DNA of 64,000 nt, from the NCBI GenBank assembly GCA_016271365.2, contig CM057453.1:500997001-501061000 (forward strand). The letters run 5' to 3'. The DNA comes from Neoceratodus forsteri (Eukaryota; Chordata; Ceratodontiformes; Ceratodontidae). A program made the position numbers and the translations under genes. This document shows positions 56,719 to 64,000 of this stretch, in pieces; the first letter of the stretch is position 1; every line of letters starts with the position of its first letter. Under the pieces are notes generated by a model. The model did no database searches. It was not told the origin of the DNA and saw only the letters and a program-made list of their open reading frames with translations.

Positions 56719-57500
56719 GAACAAGGATTTTGGCTCACGAACAGGGATTTTGACAGCTCACAAATGGGGATTCATTAAATCCCCATTCATGAGAAAAAAA
56801 TCCCCGTTCGTGAGCCGCCATCTTGTTTTCACTTTTAGCCCAAAACAAAATGTTATTACTTGCCCCACAGATGCATTTTGTGAAAATAAATGCATGGGTT
56901 TTGTTAAGAGCGATGCCCTCTAAAAAACCATGAGTTTGGTTTCCATCAGATAATTAAAAAAATGGCCATTTCGTTATTTGAACATCCCTGTTCGTGACTC
57001 GCTTCCGATCCCCGTTCGTGAGGTGTCCAAATCCCCGTTTGTGAGCCAGTCCCTGTTCGTGAGCTGTCAAAATTCCTGTTCATGAGATTAGGACCAGATG
57101 GCTACATCTCACAAATAGGCATCGACTCTCGAACAGGGATTTTGACACCTCACGAACGGGGATTCGGCTCGCGAACGGGGATTTTGACACCTCATGAATG
57201 GGGATCATAAAAGGAAATCCTTGTTCGTCACCTGTCAAAATTCCCAATTATGAGCCGAATCACCATTCGTGAGCTGTCAAAATCCCTATTCGTGAGATGA
57301 GGACCAGATGGCCCTATCGAACAGGGAATCCCTGTTCGTGAGCTGTCAAATTCCCCGTTCGTGAGATGAAGACCAGATGTTCCTATCTCAGTAATGGGGA
57401 TCGGCTCATGAATGGGGCTTTTGTCACCTCACGAACGGGGATTCGGATCACAAACGGGGATTTTGACAGTTTACGAACAAGGATTTGTAAAACTTTGCCA
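56719..57500. repeat. Irregular array of a short motif in both orientations
   Basis: The word CCCCGTTCGTGAG and its complement CTCACGAACGGGG, with variants such as CCCTGTTCGTGAG, recur roughly twenty times, usually followed or preceded by TGTCAAAAT or its complement. Larger blocks repeat as well: GAGAT.AGGACCAGATG occurs near 57086, 57294 and 57365. Orientation switches several times, and adjacent opposite units form short palindromes. No protein, RNA gene or CRISPR-like regular spacing is seen; spacers vary from none to over 100 bp. Confidence 0.9.
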
Positions 57501-58163
57501 GTTCACTGCCAAGAAACAGTAAGGACTTTTGGTTTGAAATTTGCAGGGTGCCAAGAGGGTGCCCTACAGATATGACATATGCTGGTTACATACTTATGAC
57601 CTCCCAAAGTTGAGACATTTGCCATAGGATAACATTGCGACGCCCATGACGCCTTCCGGCGTCTGTATCTCGAAAATGAAGCGAGATACGGATTTTTCGC
57701 TTCCTGTAGCTTAGTTCAAACAAGTTTAGAAACGATAGATTAGACCAGCAGTGGAATTCTTTTCCTACTTGCCATGGTTATGGAGATATTGGCAAATTAG
57801 TGTCACAATGGTTCCAAAGGGTGCCTTTTCAGTGCAGTTCAGTGCCTGTATCTCAGAAAGTATACAAGATACAGATTTGGTCGACTTATGCTGTGTGCAG
57901 TGCTCATTGTCATGATTACAATGACACTTGAATTGTTTTTCTAGCTGCTATGGCTCCCAAGATGTCGGCAAATTAATGTGACAAGGGATCCTTGCCCTAT
58001 ATGGCTGCTGTATGGCTCTGTAGCTTTGTGTAAGTGGGAGCTCAGGGACCAGAGGGCTTGTGCTCTCACAGATGCATATCGTTGTGCAGAAATGGGCAGC
58101 TTGGTGGGACCAACACATGCTATTTACTACTTATGTTACATTTTTTTCAAAAAGTAAAGACAT
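57501..58163. other. Non-coding, with a repeated temperature-phrase-like segment
   Basis: GCGTCTGTATCTCGAAAATG near 57658 and GTGCCTGTATCTCAGAAAGT near 57842 head two related blocks of about 185 bp, each followed by AAGATACAGATTT or GAGATACGGATTT and by TTGGCAAATTA. The two blocks therefore look like a degenerate direct duplication. No gene seen. Confidence 0.6.
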
Positions 58164-58528
58164 TAATTGCAAAAAACTTTGTTTAATGCATCAGTTAGGG
58201 TTAACGCAACAAAAGTGGGGAAATGAGATGTTAGGGTTGAGCCTCTAACCCCCTCCACCCCATCCTCCACAGACCGACAGACGCTGGGGTGTGCAATGGG
58301 GTCGTGAGGCCTAACTCTCACCCCATTCTCCTTTACTGTAGCATGTCAACCTTTTTACACATGGAATGGGGTGAGAGCTGGGCGTCACAACCCTATTGCA
58401 CACCCTGTCGGTCTGTGGAGGATGGGGGGGTGGAGTGGTGGGGGGGTTATGGGCTCAACCCTAACGTCTCATTTCCCCACTTTTGTCACTTTAACCCTAA
58501 CTAATGCATTAAATGAAGTTTTTGCAAT
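58164..58528. mobile_element. Palindrome of about 365 bp, possible foldback element
   Basis: ATTGCAAAAAACTTTGTTTA at the left pairs with the complement at 58510-58528. Going inward, AGTTAGGGTTA, CAAAAGTGGGGAAATGAGA, GTTAGGGTTGAGCC, CCATCCTCCACAGACCGACAG and GGTGTGCAAT are each mirrored. The centre is near 58337. Non-coding. No TTAA flanks were seen, so it differs from the three TTAA palindromes. Confidence 0.88.
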
Positions 58529-58734
58529 GAATATATATTAAGTGTGAAAATGTTGTATATATCTGTATATACTGCTTTGAATATTGTCATTGTGACTCTG
58601 TATGTGATTTTATATATGACTGTGCCACTGTTGAAACCAGAGTTTATCTTCTATGTACGTTATGCTTTTTTCTGATTTCGGTGTATCTGCCTTACTTGCT
58701 TCAAATTGTATTCTGTATGTTCTCTTAATTCCTG
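58529..58734. other. Unassigned, AT-rich
   Basis: Possibly the 3' UTR of the LINE whose terminus follows; no coding text could be read. Confidence 0.4.
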
Positions 58735-58830
58735 TACTCTCCCGGGTCGTACCTGAAAATAGGCATATGTCTTGTCTAGTATAACTACCTGGTTAACAAA
58801 AGCTAAATAAAATAAATAAATATATGTCAA
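58735..58830 (+). repeat. L2-like LINE 3' terminus, plus strand
   Basis: ACTCTCCCGGGTCGTACCTG, AAAATAGGCATATG and ACCTGGTTAACAAAAGC, then an AAATA tail. Same ending as 45320-45408. Confidence 0.85.
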
Positions 58831-59614
58831 GACATTTTCCATACAGTACCCACACACTGTGCTGGAATAGGAGACCTATTTAGGAAGTGCCTTCGCTGCC
58901 TGCTTCTCAAACACGAATTCACTGTTCTCCATAACACCAGACTCATGTAAAAAGTCCATGTTTTTTAAAGTTATGTGGATTCACAAAATCACTGTCTTCT
59001 AACTGTGAAATACAAACACTTGTGACAAACATGCTGACACTCCTAAACAAGGCTTTTCATTGATGCTTATGGATTGTAGAACAGACTGAGTTAAAGAGTG
59101 CTAATCAAAAATCTAAACCTTTATCGAGTCACGGGGTATTACACATTACCGAGTGACTGGTGTCCTTCCTAAAATGTTCCCGCTGGATGAATTTGTGTTT
59201 TGAAACTCAGTTTTATACTTTGTCTCATGCAGACTACAGTAAAATCCTGGTACAGTAGTAAGCACATGATGAAATGGAAGTTGAACACTGCTATATATGT
59301 TACTGCTTTCAGGGAAACCTGTCATGTCATTGTCAGATGGGATGAGATTTTTGAAATTAAAAAAAATATTATCCCCTGTTAAAGAATAAATAATACAAAC
59401 ACGCCTGACACCTGCCATTACTATAATGCCAGCCCAGGATGGATGCCTGGCCTCCTGTAATGTATCGGAAAGCCTTGTTACTTACTTATGTTTTCCTGCA
59501 GGCTGGTGGACCGTGGAAGTCTCTTGCTCTCATTGGTAACCAGTTTCTTGGTCACAGTGATGGAGGGCGATGGTGGAGCAGCCAGAGGAACGGGAACAGG
59601 GAACAGGAACATTG
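58831..59614. other. No recognisable gene
   Basis: Nothing with supported identity. Small open frames at 59146-59418 and 59200-59382 overlap on opposite strands and show no motifs. Confidence 0.5.
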
Positions 59615-59795
59615 TTTAACCAGGAGTAGCACACTAAGCCGAAACTTGTTTCCAGATGTGACCTGGGAACACAAGGAAGTTAAGTGACTTGCTCAGGATC
59701 ACACAGTATGCACCAAGGCAGCTGTGGGATTCAAACCCAGGTGTTCAGATCTGCAGCTCAGAGCCTTAACCCACTGCACTATACTGCCTTCAGGA
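59615..59795 (-). mobile_element. MIR/CORE-like tRNA-derived SINE, minus strand
   Basis: Complement of the 27470-27650 copy: TTTAACCAGGAGTAGCACAC at the tail end, CTTGCTCAGGATCACACAGT in the CORE-like part, GGATTCAAACCCAGGT as B box, then CCTTAACCCACTGCACTATA at the head. More diverged than the other two. Confidence 0.85.
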
Positions 59796-60278
59796 GGAGG
59801 CGACAGGCAAGCAAGGTGAGGTTGCCGGTCGAACGGTCTGCAGCTGGGGGGGGCAGGGAGGTCTGCTCTGACATAGCATGGCAGCTGGCCAGCTTTCAGT
59901 CCTTTCCACTTGCTAGGTAGGGAACGGCAGTCAGTGACAAAAAGGAACCGCACTTATCTATTGCCATTACAGGGTTGAGCAAGTGAAGTGAGCATAGAAA
60001 ATGACTGCCAGTACTAATCCTGCCGAATTCTGAAATGACACCATCGTGTGACCACATCAGTCAGGTACTCTAAATGCCGTGATTGGTTCTCAACCTTGCT
60101 TGTCCTCCTGGTGCAGACAGACTGGCTGAGCTGGCAGGGGAGTTAAAGTGAAAGTGCTGGTGGCCATTCTGCCTCAGTTTAACTGCTGCTGCAATAGTGT
60201 AAATTCTGGGGTTGGGGTGCGGAGCCCTTACCTGATCTTCCTGGGGAGCATCAGCCCTTCAGACCCCCGTAGTCGGTA
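59796..60278. other. No recognisable gene
   Basis: Ordinary unassigned sequence up to the abrupt left end of the second CR1 composite at about 60279. Confidence 0.5.
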
Positions 60279-60544
60279 CAGTATGGTTTAACATAAGGAC
60301 AGCAGCAGAGGCAAACCAAACAAGGATGAGGGTTCTGGACTTCAGGAGGGCAGATCTTAAAAAAAATGGGTGAATGCCTTAGAGATGACCTAGCAGGGGG
60401 GATTGCCTGGGTGGGGTGTAGGAACAGTGGACCAGATTAAGAAATTGTTTAGTGAAGGAAACAAACCTCTGTACAAAATCAGTGATCAAAAACAGGAGGA
60501 AAAAGAGACAGCTATTGTTCCCGATGGAAGTGGCTGCAAAGGTA

Positions 60545-61136
60545 AAGGCTAAAAGGGTAGCATTCAGGAGGTGCAAGGAGGTGCAGAGAGAAGAGGATAG
60601 GAAGATGCACTAGGAAAAGTAGAAGGAAACAGGGAAGGCAGTTATGGGAGCAAAGGCAAAAACTGAGGAAAGGACAATCAAAAGGGTAACTAAAGGGGGA
60701 AGGACCTTTTTTAGATACATAAGTGAAAAGAGGATGACAAGGGGAGGGATTTTAAGGTTAAGAAGAGCAGGGGGAACCTGTGCAGAGGAGGATCAGGAAA
60801 AAGCAGAAAGCCTTAACAGATACTTCTGCTTAGTCTTCACTGTGGAGGGAGAGGGGAACAGACAACACAAAAGCAGCAGGAACACAGGAGGGGGAGGTAT
60901 ACACAAGTCCATTCATAGAAGAAAGAATCCTGAGAGGACTTTCGAATCTGAAAGTGGATAAGGCTATGGGGCCGGATGGGGTACACCCAAGGGTTCTGAG
61001 GGCGCTCATGGAGGTACAGTACTGGCTGCATCTCTGATAGCCCTATTCAACAACTCAGTGAAAACAGGAGTGGTTGTAGAAGACTGGAGGAGGGCAAATG
61101 TCATCCCGCTTGATAAAAGCTACAGCAGGGAGGTGA
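60545..61136 (+). pseudogene. CR1 linker and RT N-terminus (copy B)
   Basis: It reads GAKAKTEERTIKRVTKGGRT, FFRYISEKRMTRGGI, EEDQEKAESLNRYFCLVFTV, then RRKNPERTFESESG before a stop. RT entry text WRRANVIPL appears in another frame. It matches 52608-53194 with few substitutions. Upstream, 60279-60544 holds the end of the endonuclease and the following spacer (VLDFRRADL). Confidence 0.9.
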
Positions 61137-61785
61137 CTACATAGATACATAGACACTGTTGACGGATAAGTTCCTATGGCCCACCCAGTCTGCCCATTTG
61201 AGCTTGTAAGTTCCCTTTACGTTTTCCTAGTAGTCTGTTGCCCCTTACCCCTGAGCTCCAGAATTCTCTTATGTGTATCCCATGCATTCTTAAATCCTGT
61301 GATTGTTTCAGCCCCACCACTTCCTCTGGCAGGGTGTTCCACTTGTCCACCACCCTTTCTGTGAAGACATTCTTCCTCACGTTTTCTCTGAATTCCCCTC
61401 CCTCCAACTTCATCCCATGCCCTTTAGTCCTGGAACATTTTTTCACTGGAAAATAGTGTATTCCTGCACCCGAGTTCCTCCCTGTAAGGTACTTGTATGT
61501 CTCTATCATATCCCCTCTCTCCCTCCTCTCCTCCAGGGAGTACATATTCAAGTCCTTCAGCCTGTCCTCATAGGACTTGTGATGCAATCCCTGTACCATC
61601 TTTGTTGCCCTCCTCCGATCCTTCTACACTCTATGTCATTAAGTAGGTAAGGTCTCCAGAACTGTACACTATACTCCAGGTGGGGCTTTATTAATGTCTC
61701 GTATAGTGGAATTATGACCTCCCTTTTCCAGCTGGTGATGCCCCTGCCTATGCATCCCAGCATCCTATTTGCTTTGTCTGCTGAT
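61137..61785 (-). pseudogene. Antisense CR1 3' end embedded in the CR1 RT (copy B)
   Basis: The minus strand encodes IPLYETLIKPHLEYSVQFWR, MVQGLHHKSYEDRLKDLNMY, EERRERGDMIETYKYLTGRN, EFRENVRKNVFTERVVDKWN and TLPEEVVG. The 3' terminus begins at CTACATAGATACATAGACAC (61137). Junctions with the host CR1 are the same as at 53195 and 53835. The reading frame is slightly better preserved than in copy A. Confidence 0.92.
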
Positions 61786-62195
61786 TTGGCAACTATAGGC
61801 TGACTAGTCTAATGTCAGTGGTGGGGAAGTTAATGGAGACACTTTTAAAACAGAGTATCTTGAATCCAGTGGGTTAAAAGACCTCAGGCAGCACTGATTC
61901 ATGGTGGGGTGGTCATGTCAGACAATCTTAATTGATTTCTTTGACTGGGTGACCAGGAAAATAGATCAGGGTGGGGTGGTGGACATGGCCTACTTAGATT
62001 TCAGCAAGACCTTCAACACCGTACCATATAGGAGGATTATAAGGAACCTGGGCAGTTTGGGGTGGGACCCAAGGTGATAAACTGGGTATGGAATTAGTCA
62101 ATGAATAGGCTACAGAGGGTGGTGGTAAAGTCACTCATGCTAATGAGGGCAAGCGTGACCAGTGGGGTACCTCAGGGCTCAGCACTGGGCCAATC
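61786..62195 (+). pseudogene. CR1 RT after the antisense insert (copy B)
   Basis: After the insert the text resumes with LMSVVGKLMETLLK and DMAYLDFSKTFNTVPYRRI (the D.SKAFD.V motif), then a GWDPR-like stretch, RLQRVVVKSLM and SVTSGVPQGSALGQ. It is truncated before the catalytic box by the LINE at 62196. Confidence 0.88.
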
Positions 62196-64000
62196 CTCTT
62201 TATTTATTTTATTTACTTATGTCTTTGATAACCGGGTGAGCAAACTGATCCAGTCGACCATTTCAGTTGCAACCCGCGCTACCAGGGTGGCAAACACAAC
62301 AAACATCAATACAATACAGAGATACAATTAGAACAAAATAGGACTGCCGAAAACACTTGGTATGAGGTCACATTACATAGTACAAATATTTCAGAGAAAT
62401 CAGTACATACTGGTGTAGTGACGTACATTAAGTGGCTATGCAATATAAAAGGCTTAGCATGGGGGTTATGGTAAGTATTACATGCAATGTACATACAGTC
62501 ACCAGGGAGCCAAGGAAATAAATACAGTTAAGATGAAGGTTCAGTCTATCACCAGGAGTGGTATATGCAGAAGTCATAGGCAGAAATGCAACTTAAGTTA
62601 ACTTGCAGAACCTGCTAACAGTTCAGAATAAAACAGGTAGTCATATCCAGATTGAACAGAGGAGCAGAACAGTGCAAGAGGGTAGGGACACTGGAGGTAG
62701 GGTGAGGGCATGAAAAGATGCTAGGCCAGGATACGGACCCTGGTACTGCCTGGGGAACAGCTGCATTTACAAGTGGTTTCAGTCAGGAGCCATGCCCTTA
62801 AGTTTGCCTTGAAAGACTGATGGGAGGAGGATGATCGGATGGACAAAGGAAGTCTATTCCAGATGGAAGGGGCAGAGACAAAGAAGGCTTTACTACCCAT
62901 GGTAGTAGTAGTAGTAGTGTGAGGGATTTCCAGTGGGGGAGTGGAGGAGGTCTGGAGACTCCGAGAGACCACTCTGTCATTGAGTAGGGAGGCATAGGGG
63001 AACAGCTGATGGTTCCTGAGTGGACTGTCAATGAGGCTGCCCATAGCGAAGTCAAACGACCCTACGGAGAGAGCCACCCTAGGGACTGGTACAGTGAACA
63101 GTGGTGGCTGGTAAATGAGGCTTTAAGGACAAAGCGGCAGATGGAGTTGTATGTGGTATGTAAGTGGGTCTGTAGGGAGGAGGAGGACGTAGTAGAGTAG
63201 GCGGGGGAGCAGTAGTCAAGGAGGGGCAAGAGGTTTCCTTGAGCAATGGCTAGGCGAACTTCAGGGGACAGAAATTGATTTTAGCGGTAAGCAGTGCCTA
63301 ATTTTTGTTAGATTTTCATCGCAGTGTTGCTGATAAGTTCATTGAAAGTAAGGGAGAGGTCTAAGGTGACACCTAGATATTTAAAGGCAGAGACAGTTTT
63401 GAGTGGCGGTCCAGCAGGGGTAGTGATCAAGAGTGGGGGTTTTGACCTGGCTACCTTTGCTAAGAATGGCTTAGAGCTGAAGAGCATGGCATTTGTCTTT
63501 TTCTCATTAACGAGAAGTTTTCTGGAGAGGAACCAGCTCAGTGCAGCCCCAAAGTTTGCTGTGAGGGTGGTGGACAAGGACTCTATGGAATTATCGCTGT
63601 GGTATATGACTAGGTCATCCACATAGAGGAGGGCCTTGCAATTGATGCTTTCAGCAGGGAGGTCGTTAATAAACATAGAAAAAAGAAGAGGCCCCAGAAT
63701 TGAGCCCTGTGGTACACTGGTGTGGGTAGGTAGAGGAGCAGAGGAATTTTTACCAATCAAGACGGACTGGGACCTGCCTGAGTGGTAACTACGGAACCAT
63801 GTGACCGTGTCTGGAGAGCAGCCAAAGTTTAACAGTGAGGAGTAGAGGAGATGGTGGTCTACAAGATCGAAAGCCTTCGACAGATCCACAAACACTGTGC
63901 CTGTGGCCCTGCCTTTGTCCATATTTCTAAGGATATGGTTCAAGAGAAGTGCCAAGGTGGAGGAGGTACTATGGTGTTTGTGGAAGCCGTGCTGGAGAGG
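62196..64000 (-). pseudogene. L2-like LINE RT and 3' end, minus strand, runs off right edge
   Basis: From 64000 down: LQHGFHKHHSTSS, VFVDLSKAFDLVDHHLLYSS, SVPQGSILGPLLFSMFINDL, LLYVDDLVIYHSD (catalytic YVDD), LSRKLLVNEKKTNAMLFSSK and FKYLGVTLDLSLTFNELI, open for 215 residues to 63308. Lower, IWNRLPLSIRSSSS and ANLRAWLLTET mark the C-terminus near 62780-62900. The 3' tail is the complement of CCCGGTTATCAAAGACATAAG plus an AATA run at 62196-62230. It is inserted in copy B of the CR1. The 5' extent is outside the window. Confidence 0.92.

Larger units (their letters stand above)
60279..62195 (+). mobile_element. Second CR1 copy with the same antisense insert (copy B), 5'-truncated
   Basis: Homology with copy A starts at GTACAGTATGGTT (60279, matching 52334) in the middle of the endonuclease end. 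It runs through the linker, the antisense CR1 3' end and the resumed RT, and lacks the 54078-54390 insert. Left flanks of A and B are unrelated, so B starts by truncation. On the right the RT text (GVTSGVP-like, ACCTCAGGGCTCAGCACTGG near 62180) is cut at 62195 by a minus-strand L2-like LINE. Confidence 0.92.

Noticed and set aside
56719..57500. CRISPR-like array of short repeats
   Set aside because: Repeats occur in both orientations with irregular spacing, no spacers of constant length and no cas genes; the rest of the window is vertebrate-type.
58164..58528. Interstitial telomere sequence because of TTAGGGTT words
   Set aside because: The words occur singly at mirrored positions of a palindrome and are not in tandem.

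Overview
This window looks like intergenic or intronic DNA from a vertebrate with a large, repeat-packed genome. I recognise no host protein-coding gene and no rRNA or tRNA gene. The repeat content is CR1- and L2-like LINEs, a Penelope-like element, L1/Tx1-type ORF1 relics, a PIF/Harbinger DNA transposon, TTAA-flanked palindromic elements, solo-LTR-like blocks and a MIR/CORE-like tRNA-derived SINE. Tails made of short A-rich simple repeats are common. The mix would fit a lungfish, an amphibian (caecilian or salamander) or another non-mammalian vertebrate. The species cannot be fixed from the sequence alone.

Layout. 1-778: a 102-bp tandem satellite that continues off the left edge. 1770-5735: a degraded LINE (endonuclease and RT) split by a 940-bp solo LTR. 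5918-7144: two adjacent long palindromes with TTAA termini. 8115-12990: a SINE, an L2-like 3' end, a CR1 3' end and a TTAA element that itself received CR1 tails. 13229-20080: a Penelope-like element whose GIY-YIG coding end and 3' flank are present as about 2-kb inverted arms around an RT remnant; the left arm carries an LTR-like insertion. 21815-27420: a GC-rich PIF/Harbinger element with a Myb/SANT-like gene on + and a HARBI1-type DDE transposase on -, both damaged. 27470-36100: a SINE, minus-strand LINE fragments, half of a TTAA palindrome and two L1/Tx1-type ORF1 relics. 37202-39335: a candidate long solo LTR. 39730-45408: a LINE 3' fragment and then an L2-like LINE with the best-preserved RT of the window. 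46997-47665: a third TTAA palindrome. 50500-55500: a nearly full-length CR1 (zinc-binding and SGNH-esterase ORF1, endonuclease, RT) with an antisense CR1 3' end embedded in its RT. 56290-58530: a dense array of a short bidirectional motif, then a 365-bp palindrome. 60279-62195: a second copy of the same CR1-with-antisense composite. 62196-64000: a minus-strand L2-like LINE that runs off the right edge.

How the parts work together. The logic is layered insertion. LINE machinery supplied the LINE copies and probably the SINEs, because SINE and LINE 3' tails resemble each other. Harbinger transposase and TTAA-specific transposases account for the cut-and-paste elements. Nesting gives a relative order: LINE before solo LTR near 3.2 kb; TTAA element before CR1 tails near 12.5 kb; Penelope before LTR-like block near 13.6 kb; L1-type relic before retroposon near 34.9 kb; CR1 with antisense CR1 before the second composite copy, before the L2-like LINE near 62.2 kb. 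Every coding region I could read has stops, frameshifts, truncation or lost catalytic residues, except the RT core at 43830-44900, which is still open. Exact ends are marked as approximate where no duplication or homologous copy defines them.
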